Shown: piece by piece, positions 44,571 through 53,123 of the stretch
How the letters are laid out: the number at the start of each line of letters is the position of its first letter
Numbering within the stretch: the stretch's first letter is position 1
Assembly (NCBI GenBank): GCA_964612295.1
Contig: CAZTDY010000017.1
Coordinates: forward strand, 1-62,497
Direction of reading: 5' to 3'
From: CAYQJL01 sp964612295
GTDB lineage: Bacteria > Eisenbacteria > RBG-16-71-46 > CAIMUX01 > WJJG01
DNA length: 62,497 nucleotides
Made by a program: the position numbers and the translations under genes
Notes under the pieces: generated by a model
What the model was told of the DNA's origin: nothing
The model's database searches: none
The model's input: the letters and a program-made list of their open reading frames with translations, nothing else

Positions 44571-45761
44571 CTACGATTGTGGAACGAAGTCGTAACGCAT
44601 CTGCAGGCCGAATTGGAGGCTGTTCAATGAACGTTTTTCCCAGGCATCCGAGGTGGCGTCGCTGGCCCAGGGCGTCCGGCCAAACCCGTAACCAATCTGC
44701 CCGTCCAGATGGATGCGGCCGCTGAGCCTCTTGCCGAGCATGGCCTTCAGCATGGTCATCCGGCTGTTGACCCCCTGAGAGGGGTCCATCCGGTAGGCGG
44801 TCTGGGTCAGCGCGAACACACCGGCCATCCCCAGCATCGGGCGAGCGTAGGAGAGACCGAGCTCGGTCACCGATCGGGTCGAGATGCCGAGGACCTCCTC
44901 CGCGACGATCTGCGCGTCGTCGGAGGTGCTTCGATCCCGCGCGAGCACGAAGATCGTCAGGGCCAGTCGTTGACCTTCACCCACTCGCCGCCCGTAGGCG
45001 GCATCGAAGGTCAGCTGAGCCCCCTCGCTGATCTCGCTGCTCGCCTCGCCCTGCGTGATCGAGGTTGCGCTGGCCGCCTGGGCCCCGAGGGTCGCCTTGA
45101 AATCCCAGTTCGGATCTTCATCATGCTCGCGGGCCAACAGGCTGAGCGACAGGTGGAGGCGTTCTCCGGGGTTGGCCTCGACCATCGTGCCGTCGCTTGC
45201 CTCGTACAGGTCATAGGCCTGCTTGAGATAGGCGGCCGCGGCAAAACCCAACGCCGTATTCCGCCCCAGCGATGTGCCAAGGGATGCGCCCCCGAAGAGA
45301 TCAAGGCCTTCGCCCGGTCTCTTCAGGCGCAGATCCAGAACCCGGCTCGCCATCGCGCGTGCGGCCACCCGGGCCTCTTCCTCGCTGAGCCCGGTTTGAC
45401 CGGTGGGTAGATCTGCGCCGGCGATCAGTTTCAGCGCCGAGTGCGGTCGCTTCCACTGCAATCTGATTTGTGCATCTCCCAGACCGGAGAGAGAGGCGTC
45501 CGCCTCTTGATCGTCCGTCCAGAAGATGGGCACGTAACCTCGTAGGCTGAGCGGCGACGATCGGCCCATGAACTTGAACTTCACCTCGGTTACCGTCTGC
45601 CCGAAGTCGAGAGCCCCGTCGTCGGTGTCCAGACTCCAGCTTTGGTAGAGCAGCGAGGTGGTGATGGCCGATCCCGTGTCCGCCTGTGCTCCCCCGGCTG
45701 CCAGGCTCACGAAGAGCGCCACCAGCAGCAACCGACGGGGGGTGACAACTGAGTTCATCAT
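44571..45761 (-). CDS. Predicted outer-membrane beta-barrel protein
   Basis: 396 residues. Signal peptide about 1-27 (LLLVALFVSLAAGGAQA). The rest is amphipathic strands with alternating hydrophobics: EVKFKFMGRSSPLSLRGYVP, AQIRLQWKRPHSALKLIAGADL, LGLSYARPMLGMAGVFAL, LDGQIGYGFGRTP, and the end NSLQFGLQMRYDFVPQS, where the last strand resembles a Bam-recognised terminal strand with a short tail. About 14-16 strands can be drawn. ADLPTGQTG and FGGASLGTSLG recall 'transporter'-type barrels (MetA-pathway/phenol-degradation meta-like). It lies between the giant lipoprotein and the CsgG-like genes and could be the operon's outer-membrane channel or anchor. Confidence 0.68.
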   Translation of the reverse strand: MMNSVVTPRRLLLVALFVSLAAGGAQADTGSAITTSLLYQSWSLDTDDGALDFGQTVTEVKFKFMGRSSPLSLRGYVPIFWTDDQEADASLSGLGDAQIRLQWKRPHSALKLIAGADLPTGQTGLSEEEARVAARAMASRVLDLRLKRPGEGLDLFGGASLGTSLGRNTALGFAAAAYLKQAYDLYEASDGTMVEANPGERLHLSLSLLAREHDEDPNWDFKATLGAQAASATSITQGEASSEISEGAQLTFDAAYGRRVGEGQRLALTIFVLARDRSTSDDAQIVAEEVLGISTRSVTELGLSYARPMLGMAGVFALTQTAYRMDPSQGVNSRMTMLKAMLGKRLSGRIHLDGQIGYGFGRTPWASDATSDAWEKRSLNSLQFGLQMRYDFVPQS

Positions 45762-45804
45762 GGCCGGCTCTCCTCCTTGCCAGCTAGGGCCGATTCGTCA
45801 GCGG

Positions 45805-47094
45805 TTACTGCTGAGGATTCACGATAATGCGCACCCGGTTGGCTCCGGCGCCGGGAGTCTGCGGCGGCTCTTCGGACCGTTGGCCGGGCATGTCATCGAC
45901 CACGTTGCTGGCCGCGTCGATCGCCTCTTCCTCGAGCGACTCGTCTCCGGCGGTCAGGGGGGCATCGTCGGGTGGTGGGGCTTGGTCTACATCTCCACCT
46001 CCCGTGCGGGTCGATCCATCGCGGGCATCGTCATAGCCGGGATCGAGCCGCTCCGCCTCCTGGTAGCTCTCATGAGCTCTGCCCAGATTGTGACGTTCCT
46101 CCCAATAGAGCCCCTCCGAGAAAGCCAAGAACGCCGCGAAGCGTTCCGTTCGGGGACTTGCCAATCTGTCGCGCTCGGCGTCGCCCAACGGAATGTGAAG
46201 CAGTTCTTCGGCGATGCGAATCACCTCTTCACCAAGCTCGGCCAGGAGGTAACGGGTGGGGGAGGTCAGATCGACCCACGAACCGGTGCCCCGGTACGCT
46301 TCATCGGTCGGTTGGAGCAGGAGGTCTTCCACCCCGTACTGAACGTAGGTCTCTTCTTCCTCGGTTGCTTCGAGACCCACCCGACCTCCCACCGTGAGGC
46401 TCGCGCCCACGGTGCGGGCAATGAGCTGGGATGACGCGTGCGCCATGTCCGTCTGGCTGAGGCGAACCTCCTCCTCGAGAAGGTGGCGCCTGGTGTTGTC
46501 GATCACGACCAGCGTATCGATCTGGGCAAACGCGTTGGTCAGGTAGTGGGCGACGCCCACGGCGAGCACCGAGTCCCGATGCGTGGGGGACAGTGGCTTG
46601 AAGTGCTCCACCACCAGCGCGAACGGTTGCAGCTCGACTCCCTCGCGTTCACGCGCTCTAGCCAGGTCCGCGCGCAACGCCCGCCGCATGAGCTGGCGGC
46701 TGGCGATCTGGTGCCGGGCGGCCATGATGTGGCGCAGGCCTTTGCTGGCCCGCTCGAGGTCATCCCGCTGCCGATAGATCGAATCGGCGGCGAACCAGTT
46801 TCCGGATTGTTCGTGCAAGATGGCCTGGACATAGAGCGCCAGCGCGTGCTTGGGCTTCTCATCCAGAACGGCCTTCGACACACGGCCGGCGTCCTCGGCT
46901 TGACCGGAGAACAACATCGACGTCGCCAACCGGGCCTGCAGATCCAGATCACCGGGGTCTTGCTGAGCCTGCTCCACCAACTGGGGCAGTGCCGCGCGCC
47001 AGGCCTGCGGATCTCCCGGTTTGGGCGCGGTGCCGCTGCAGGCTGCCTGCGCTACCAGGGCAAAGAACAGAAGGTACCGCCAAGGACTCGTCAT
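45805..47094 (-). CDS. Lipoprotein with TPR and CsgG-like domains
   Basis: 429 residues, lipobox AQAAC (Cys19). TPR-like helices at 30-100 (ARLATSMLFSGQAEDAGRVS, LALYVQAILHEQSGNWFAAD), then a CsgG-like alpha/beta domain (about 155-300) with ALVVEHFKPLSP, LVVIDNTRRHLLEEEVRLSQ and GASLTVGGRVGLE, then another TPR (AFSEGLYWEERHNLGRAHES) and an acidic Pro-rich tail. The domain order copies that of the two genes upstream, so all three are paralogues. GGGAGG before the ATG. Probably periplasmic, attached to a membrane; role unknown. Confidence 0.68.
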   Translation of the reverse strand: MTSPWRYLLFFALVAQAACSGTAPKPGDPQAWRAALPQLVEQAQQDPGDLDLQARLATSMLFSGQAEDAGRVSKAVLDEKPKHALALYVQAILHEQSGNWFAADSIYRQRDDLERASKGLRHIMAARHQIASRQLMRRALRADLARAREREGVELQPFALVVEHFKPLSPTHRDSVLAVGVAHYLTNAFAQIDTLVVIDNTRRHLLEEEVRLSQTDMAHASSQLIARTVGASLTVGGRVGLEATEEEETYVQYGVEDLLLQPTDEAYRGTGSWVDLTSPTRYLLAELGEEVIRIAEELLHIPLGDAERDRLASPRTERFAAFLAFSEGLYWEERHNLGRAHESYQEAERLDPGYDDARDGSTRTGGGDVDQAPPPDDAPLTAGDESLEEEAIDAASNVVDDMPGQRSEEPPQTPGAGANRVRIIVNPQQ

Positions 47095-47121
47095 GGCTGA
47101 AGCCTCCCTCCGGGAACCGGT

Positions 47122-48249
47122 CTATTGATCGGATTCGCGCACTTTTGCGCTGAGCAGCTCAAGGGCTTCCACCCGCTCTCGGGGCGCCGCGTATGAAGGC
47201 ATGGTCTCGGCGGCCGTGCGCCAGTGGGCGAGAGCGGATTCGATCGCTCCGTCCTGTTCCGCCAGGGTGGCGGACGCCACCGAGGTGACGTAGTGCAGGT
47301 AGGTGTCCCCTTTGCCGGCGACGGCCATCTTCTGCTTGAAGTGTTCCCGGACACGTTTCGAGTCGGCATCCGCCTGTTCAATGGCCAGGATGTCGAGCAT
47401 CGTGGGGACGAAATCCTGAACGAACACCTCTTCTTCGAGGTCGAGCAGATCTCCGCCCTTTCGAATTCGTTTCTTCCCCTGGCGAGAGAGCAGCGTGGTG
47501 CCGGTTTCGGTTTGAACCCACCGAATGTCCAGGTAGACCTCATCTCCCGGCAACACCTGAAGTTCGCCATAGATGAATGAGGAGGCGGACAGAAGCTCTT
47601 TGAAACGAATCCGATTGGCGTCGGAGACGAGATCATCCTGCGTAGCCAAAGCGAGCTCCGCACGGATGGTCTCCATATGTTCTCGGGACAGCAGCGTCAG
47701 ATGAGGCACTGCCTGCAGGGCATCGGTCAACAAGAACGGCAGGGCTTTGACGAATGCCGGCCAGTTGAGCTTGTCGCTGCCGCCCAGATCGATCAGATAG
47801 AACGGGGCGACCGCCACCCGGGTCGGATCTGCGGGGGCCTCTCGGTTGCTGAACCACGCGTGACGGACCTCGCGGAAAAGGGTGTGCACGGGATCGGGAT
47901 ATCTGTGGCCGGGGGTGAAGTCGGCCGATGCATCCAGCGCCAGCATCGCTTTCATCGAGGCGCCGGCCTTCTCCCGGGAATCTTCAAGGCGCGACGCAAG
48001 GTACTCCATCAGGTGGGCGGTGGCCGTCGCCCTCAGGAGGGCCAGCTTCCGCTCGCGCGACACGTCCAGCGAGTCCAGTTCCGCAGCGGCCAGTGCATAG
48101 ACACCGGCGAAGTCACGGCCGTAGAGGCAGGCGTCGATATCCGCAGTGACCGTGATCTCCTCGGAATCGGCCCGGTCACCGGCCGCCCGCGGGATCGCGT
48201 GCGTTCCGGCCAGGAACAGAACGAACAGAAGCAGGACCGCGCGTTTCAT
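47122..48249 (-). CDS. Secreted CsgG-like protein
   Basis: 375 residues from ATG 48249, overlapping the upstream stop (TGATG), so translation is coupled. Signal peptide about 1-22. An N-terminal helical region (20-120) precedes a CsgG-like core (about 140-270): RVAVAPFYLIDLGGSDKLNW, LLSREHMETIRAELALATQ, SSFIYGELQVLPGDEVYLDIR, LSRQGKKRIRKGGDLLDLE. A TPR-like C-terminus (ATLAEQDGAIESALAHWRTA) follows. CsgG-like domains occur in curli export and in many periplasmic assembly factors; no membrane-spanning beta-hairpin typical of the CsgG pore is evident. Confidence 0.68.
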   Translation of the reverse strand: MKRAVLLLFVLFLAGTHAIPRAAGDRADSEEITVTADIDACLYGRDFAGVYALAAAELDSLDVSRERKLALLRATATAHLMEYLASRLEDSREKAGASMKAMLALDASADFTPGHRYPDPVHTLFREVRHAWFSNREAPADPTRVAVAPFYLIDLGGSDKLNWPAFVKALPFLLTDALQAVPHLTLLSREHMETIRAELALATQDDLVSDANRIRFKELLSASSFIYGELQVLPGDEVYLDIRWVQTETGTTLLSRQGKKRIRKGGDLLDLEEEVFVQDFVPTMLDILAIEQADADSKRVREHFKQKMAVAGKGDTYLHYVTSVASATLAEQDGAIESALAHWRTAAETMPSYAAPRERVEALELLSAKVRESDQ

Positions 48250-49379
48250 CAGTTGCCTTCCGAGGACTTCAGCGCCCACAGCCGTCCCCGCGCCAGCTTG
48301 TTGGTCTCATCGATTTCGAGGATCTTCTCCCAGGCCTTCCTGGCTTCGCCGAAGTTGCCGATGTCCTCTTGCTTGAGGGCCTTGCCCTGAAGCGTCCAGA
48401 TCTCCAGGTACTTCTCGGTGTCCCGGGATGTGGCCCGCAACCCATCGAAGTAGGCTTCGTCGACTTGCACGGGGCCGACTTCCTTCACTTCTTGACGGAA
48501 CTCGTTGAGCGATTCCACCACCGCCGCAAGGACGCCTCTCTGAAGATCCAGCAGATCACTGACCTTCCCCGAGAAAGGACCCTTGTACTGGCGACCGAAA
48601 ACCCTCGTCGTGGCGGTGTGTATAACCTGGACGTCCACCCGACATTCATTCCCGTCGAAGATCAACATCTGCCCGCGGATGAAAGCATGCGCGTTGAGAA
48701 GCTCGCCGAACCGAATGGAGTTCTCTTTGTTGACGAGCTCCTTGTTCGAGCTGAGCTCGAGCTCCGCCAGAACGTCTTTCATGTTGTTGCGGTCCACGAC
48801 GGTCAGATTGGTGCTCTCAATCAGATCCGTGGTGATGATCATCTGCATCGCTTCACCCAGGACGGAGTGGTCCTGCCCCTTGGGCGGTTTCTTGGTCACG
48901 AGGCTGGCGACGTCGAAGTCGAGAACCGCCACCGTCCCGATGTCCATCGTGCCGGCGGACAGGAATGAGTCCCGGACCGCCCGGTAGAGCCGGTTCATCG
49001 CCGGCGGGAACATCCGGCCGTCATACGGAGGGCTGGCGTCTTGGCTGAGCAATTGGGTGAGGGCGGCGATCGCCTGGGCTCTCTCTCCCATCCGCAAGTA
49101 CGCACAGCTCTGGGTCTGGAGGCACTGAGCCCTACAGTCAGGTGTGGTGGATGGAGCCGCAAACGCTTCCTGGATCATCCGTAAGGCGTCGCGGTACTGA
49201 TCGCTGACCAGATGATCGAAGGCCTGGGCCACCATGAGTTCGCAACTGCCGTCGTCGTCCTGCGCGCGGGCCGCGCTGGCGCCGGCCAGAATCGCGACCA
49301 CGGCGAGCAGCGACATCCCGACAATCTGGAACATGGCCCGGTGGGCCTGTCTACTGGAAGAGCTAAGAAAGGAGAACAT
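48249..49379 (-). CDS. Secreted CsgG-like protein
   Basis: 376 residues from ATG 49379, chosen for GGAGG eight bases upstream. Signal peptide up to about residue 40 (SLLAVVAILAGASAARA). TPR-like start (DHLVSDQYRDALRMIQEA, YLRMGERAQAIAALTQLL), then the CsgG-like core with TVAVLDFDV, LTVVDRNNMKDVLAELEL, AHAFIRGQMLIFDGNECRVD and GRQYKGPFSGKVSDLLDLQR, then a short helical end with a TPR (EARKAWEKILEIDETNKLAR). Of the three paralogues this one is closest to the classical CsgG pattern 'AVL.F.........G......L...L......V.R......'. Coupled to the next gene by TGATG. Confidence 0.72.
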   Translation of the reverse strand: MFSFLSSSSRQAHRAMFQIVGMSLLAVVAILAGASAARAQDDDGSCELMVAQAFDHLVSDQYRDALRMIQEAFAAPSTTPDCRAQCLQTQSCAYLRMGERAQAIAALTQLLSQDASPPYDGRMFPPAMNRLYRAVRDSFLSAGTMDIGTVAVLDFDVASLVTKKPPKGQDHSVLGEAMQMIITTDLIESTNLTVVDRNNMKDVLAELELSSNKELVNKENSIRFGELLNAHAFIRGQMLIFDGNECRVDVQVIHTATTRVFGRQYKGPFSGKVSDLLDLQRGVLAAVVESLNEFRQEVKEVGPVQVDEAYFDGLRATSRDTEKYLEIWTLQGKALKQEDIGNFGEARKAWEKILEIDETNKLARGRLWALKSSEGN

Positions 49380-49399
49380 GCAAACCTCCGAGACTGATC

Positions 49400-49417
49400 G
49401 ACCCCCCAAGTGGGGTC
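49400..49417 (-). promoter_or_regulatory. Hairpin just before the ribosome site of the CsgG-like operon
   Basis: GACCCC (49400-49405) and GGGGTC (49412-49417) pair around a 6-base loop, ending ten bases before the GGAGG of the CsgG-like gene. It could influence translation start or be an operator. Short, so uncertain. Confidence 0.3.
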
Positions 49418-49538
49418 AGCGTAGATAACACCAGTTTCAGCTTGAGGATCCGTGAGGCGAGGGGCCGAGTCAAGGCATGGCGGCCGTTTCTTCCTGGTCT
49501 AGACCCGAGGAATCGGAGGCCGGCTCCCTAATAGACAT

Positions 49539-49550
49539 AAATATATACAG
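49539..49550 (-). promoter_or_regulatory. AT-rich -10-like element upstream of the CsgG-like genes
   Basis: In an otherwise GC-rich gap (49380-49592) the minus strand reads GTATATATTTATG, with TATATT as possible -10 about 160 bases before the start. No convincing -35. Similar TATATT/TATAAT islands lie before the clpV operon and before the beta-helix lipoprotein, so this may be the local -10 style. Confidence 0.3.
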
Positions 49551-49592
49551 TTACGCAGGAAGCCGGGTAGAGGACGCCACTTCCGCCGAGGG

Positions 49593-50816
49593 CTAGTTGA
49601 TGCGGGTGGCCCTGCTCTGTCTGAACCCGCGCCACGAGCCGGACCCCGGCGCTATCTCCAGGGTTTCACCCGACTTGAAGGTCGGCAGCGCCCAGTAGGC
49701 TTCGTCCACCCCGGTCGGCACTTTCAATGTGAACCATAGCGGCTGCCCCAGCGACTTGTCCCAGGGGCTCCAGCTCGAAGGCGCTTGACCTTCCTGGGGG
49801 CATTCGAGGGCCACGCGGTAAGTCTTCCCCGCCACCAGGAGGAGATCGTAGTAGGCTTTCCAGTCCGTGGTCTCGGAGATCGAGGCCACCGCGGTGCTCA
49901 AGTTGTTAACGTGCAGCGTGGGCCAGGTTTCCCCGGTCTGGCCGCATGCCTGCAGGGAGGTCTGATTGGCGATCCGAACCCGGACGTAGCCCGTGGGAGT
50001 GGCCTGGACGTCCGTGCCAGGTCGCGGATCGGGGGGCGGCTCGTCTCCGCCGGCCGCCGCGGCCCGCACCAGCGGCTGATCGACCTTGATCCGCCCCGCC
50101 GGGGCCGGTAGCTCGATCTCGGCACGATAGGTGTCGAAGCCCTGTAGCCGGATTTCGAGCATCACTGTCGGCGCAAAACAAGCCGCGGAATCGCCGGGGC
50201 AGAAGCTGTCGTTGAGCCAGCCACTCTCCGGGATCCAGGCCGCGTTGCGTCCGTTGACGCGCACCTCTGCGCCAGCCGTGCTGGTGATGTCGAGAATTCG
50301 CGTCAGGGACCGTCGTCTTCCGGAGGTTTCATCTTCGTCACTTCCGATGGGCTCGCAGCTCAATTTGACCCGCCGCCCAGGCCATCCCTTGCCGGAGAGC
50401 TTGTCGCGCAGGTCGGCCCGGCGTACCAGGCCATCCTTGCGGCTGAAGCGGTATCGTCCGTTTGCGCCGCCGGTGATGATCGCGCAACTCTGCGGATCGA
50501 AGCGTTCCCCCGCGATCGCGATCGCACATTCTCTTTCGAAGAGATACCAGGTGCCGGGGGAGAGATGTTTGCCGGAGACGATCAGACTGCCCTCTGCATC
50601 GGTTTCCCCGACCACGGTCCGTTCCTTGCTGGGATCCCCCTTTTCGAAGTAGAAGATGGTGCCGCCCGGCAATGGGCCGCCGTCCTGGTCGGTGACCACA
50701 AACTCGAACTGCTCCTTACCGCAACCAAGGGAGAGGAGGGTGAGGCAGGTGGTGAAGAGGACCAGGAGCAGTCCGGACGGTCTCGCCAGATTGGATAGGG
50801 GACGATTTGATCTCAT
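49593..50816 (-). CDS. Lipoprotein with carboxypeptidase-regulatory-like and PEGA-like domains
   Basis: 407 residues, lipobox SLGC (Cys32). First a small beta-sandwich (35-95) with FVVTDQDGGPLPGGTIFYFE and TDAEGSLIVSGKHL, the carboxypeptidase-regulatory-like pattern. Later AGAEVRVNGRNAAWIPESGW with LEIRLQGFDTYRAEIELPAP is PEGA-like (about 195-265). The C-terminus is another beta-rich domain with four or more cysteines. Such domains bind other proteins or sugars at the cell surface. Upstream of the CsgG-like genes on the same strand but separated by a 213-base gap with its own promoter-like element, so it may be a separate transcript. Confidence 0.65.
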   Translation of the reverse strand: MRSNRPLSNLARPSGLLLVLFTTCLTLLSLGCGKEQFEFVVTDQDGGPLPGGTIFYFEKGDPSKERTVVGETDAEGSLIVSGKHLSPGTWYLFERECAIAIAGERFDPQSCAIITGGANGRYRFSRKDGLVRRADLRDKLSGKGWPGRRVKLSCEPIGSDEDETSGRRRSLTRILDITSTAGAEVRVNGRNAAWIPESGWLNDSFCPGDSAACFAPTVMLEIRLQGFDTYRAEIELPAPAGRIKVDQPLVRAAAAGGDEPPPDPRPGTDVQATPTGYVRVRIANQTSLQACGQTGETWPTLHVNNLSTAVASISETTDWKAYYDLLLVAGKTYRVALECPQEGQAPSSWSPWDKSLGQPLWFTLKVPTGVDEAYWALPTFKSGETLEIAPGSGSWRGFRQSRATRIN

Positions 50817-50899
50817 GTCCTCGCTCTCCTCGCATCATGTGTCCTAGGCGGCCCGCCCAAGAAGATACGACCGCATCCGGCCTTGTTCAAGTGCCTGGG

Positions 50900-52097
50900 C
50901 TAGAACGGCCAGAAGACAGGCAATAACACGGTTGCGGTGACCCACATCACCAACGTGAGGGGGACTCCGATTCTCAGATAATCGCCGAATGTGTATCCAC
51001 CCGGTCCCATGACGATGGCGTTGGTCTGATACCCGATCGGCGTGGCGAAGCAGGCGCTGGCGCCGAAGGCGATGGCCATGAGCAGCGGCCGCGGATCGAT
51101 CTGGATGACCCCGGCCAGGTCGATCGCCAGCGGCGTCAGAAGCACAGCGGTCGCGTGGTTCGACAGAAACGAGGTCAGGATCGCGGTGACCAGATAGAGC
51201 GAGGACATGACCACCCGCGGGCTGGAGTCGCCGACGAGGTCCATCAGGCCGTCGACGATCAAGGGGGCCAGCCCGGTCTTCGTCATGGCCAGGCCCAGGG
51301 GAATCGTTCCCGCCAGCAACAGGAGCGTCGAGAAGTCGAGCGAACGAATCGCTTCGTCAAGCCGTAGACACCGGGTGATCAGCATCAGGCAGGCTCCCCC
51401 CAAAGCGGCGGTTGCCAGCGGAAGCTCGAAGATGGCCGCCGTGCCGACCACGAGGGCCATGATACCCAGGGCCAGGGGCATCTTCCCCGACCGGTGGACC
51501 GTCTGATCGACACCCTCGACGATCAGGACGTTGCCCGTGGCCCGCAAGGCGGCCAGCCCGTGCTCGTCTGCTTGCAGAAGCAGAACGTCTCCTTCGGTCA
51601 GACGCGCGGTACAGGTCGTCGATCAGGATGTTCGTGCTCGTTCCGATCAGCGTACAGGTGCCGCCGAGGATCGCGAAGTAGCTGAGGGGAAGAAACACCT
51701 TGCTGGAGGCGAAGCGGCAGGTCCGACAGTAGCTCAATAATACAGGCACCATGAGGACCACGACGGGCGTGTTGTTGGCGAATGCGCTGAAGATGGCAAC
51801 CATGATGCCAATCTGAAGGAGCAGCATCGGCAGGCGCCTGGACCCATGATTGTTCAGCAGATTGACCAGATGCTGGACCACGCCGGTCCGGGCGAGGCCG
51901 GCGCTCAGGATGAACATTGCGGCAACGGTGATGGTAGCCGGACTCGAGAAGCCCACGAGGGCCTCCGGCGGCGTGAGGATGCCGGTCAGTGTCAAGCTGA
52001 CCACGATGAGGATACAGGTGACCTCAATCGCCACGATCCGGGTCACGAAGAGGATCAGGGCGGCGACGACGATTGCAGCCAGGATTGCCATATCCAT
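50900..52097 (-). pseudogene. SLC13/DASS-type anion transporter broken by internal deletion and frame change
   Basis: Two frames make up one gene. The N-terminal frame (from ATG 52097) has the first transport half: ILTPPEALVGFSSPATITVA, FSAFANNTPVVVLMVPVLLS and GTCTLIGTSTNILIDDLYR. At about 51605 the frame changes, and the other frame picks up with RLTEGDVLLLQADEHGLAAL, which is the end of a TrkA-C domain, then the second half with SNHATAVLLTPLAIDLA and FATPIGYQTNAIVMGPGGY. Intact members have about 150 more residues here, carrying one or two TrkA-C domains. So a piece of DNA has been lost and the join is out of frame. Product likely non-functional unless recoded; alternatively an assembly fault. 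Confidence 0.75.
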
Positions 52098-52202
52098 ACC
52101 GGTCTGCCTTCCCCCAACGCCCGGCGGCCCCGAAGCTGGGCCGCAGTTTCTAAGCCGCGGAGGTGTGTCTGTGCATCACGGTAGAGGTCTGCCCTCCCAG
52201 CG

Positions 52203-53123
52203 TCAAGCCTCCAGGTTGAACACGACAAAGGATTTGCGGGGGACTGTGCAAGGCTCCGATGAACCCCAAACCTGGGCCGGATCGATCGAGGTGACTTCCG
52301 TGGCCAACCCGCTCAGCCGCTCCCGGGTGACTCGGATCGCCTCGTCGGTCTGATCCGCGCCGATCCACCGCCGCCCGAGGCGTTGGGCGACGACCAACGC
52401 CGTGCCGCTGCCGCAGAACGGATCGCAAACGAGGTCGCCTGGGGAACTGAGGCCGCGGATGAGGCGGTCTAACAGCTGTTCCGGTTTTTGGGTGGGGAAT
52501 CCGGTGCGCTCTTTGGACATCGGGTTGATTAGGGGGATGTCCCAGACATCGTCGACCGGGGTGCCGTCGGGATGGGGAAGATAACGTTTGCCGGCGCGGC
52601 TCACGATGCCGCTTTTCGCATAGCCGCTGGTCGGCTTATACGGCTGGCGGAGTTCGTCGATGTGAAAGGTCCATCTTGAGCCTCGTGCATACCATAACAA
52701 GGTGTCATGTTTCCGCGAGAAGTAGCGCCGCGCGCGGCCGCCTCCCGTGTAGTGCCAGATGATCTCATTGACAAACCGTTTCCGGCCGAAGAGTCGATCC
52801 AACTCGATCTTGATCTCGTGTACCGCCCGGTAGTCGAGGTGAATCACAAGGGATCCGGTGGGTTTGAGTATCCGGTGCAATTCCTGAAGCCGGGTCCGAA
52901 GGAACTGCAGATAGGACTCCAGATCTGCCCATCGATCGTTGTACAGCGCAGAGGTTGTACGCTCCGCCTCGGAGGTGCCCGGTGGGGATCGCCGTTCGAG
53001 CCCCGTGCAGAAGGGCGGGTCGGTGACGACCAGGTCCACGGCCGCATCGGGGATTCGCCGGAGGAGAAGGAGATTGTCTCCCGAGGCGAGCGCACCCTGG
53101 ATGTCGGTCTCCCGCGGCATCAT
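52203..53123 (-). CDS. Site-specific DNA methyltransferase (N4-cytosine or N6-adenine), orphan
   Basis: 306 residues. Catalytic motif IV TDPPF (Asp35-Phe38) comes first and the SAM-binding motif DPFCGSGTALVVAQRLGRRW near the C-terminus, the order of beta-class enzymes, with the target-recognition part between (about 110-215). GFPTQKPEQLLDRLI is the usual motif X. It should methylate an exocyclic amino group at a short DNA site; DPPF occurs in both N4C and N6A enzymes. No restriction enzyme lies nearby. Its ATG overlaps the stop of the metallophosphoesterase gene (TGATG). Confidence 0.88.
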   Translation of the reverse strand: MMPRETDIQGALASGDNLLLLRRIPDAAVDLVVTDPPFCTGLERRSPPGTSEAERTTSALYNDRWADLESYLQFLRTRLQELHRILKPTGSLVIHLDYRAVHEIKIELDRLFGRKRFVNEIIWHYTGGGRARRYFSRKHDTLLWYARGSRWTFHIDELRQPYKPTSGYAKSGIVSRAGKRYLPHPDGTPVDDVWDIPLINPMSKERTGFPTQKPEQLLDRLIRGLSSPGDLVCDPFCGSGTALVVAQRLGRRWIGADQTDEAIRVTRERLSGLATEVTSIDPAQVWGSSEPCTVPRKSFVVFNLEA

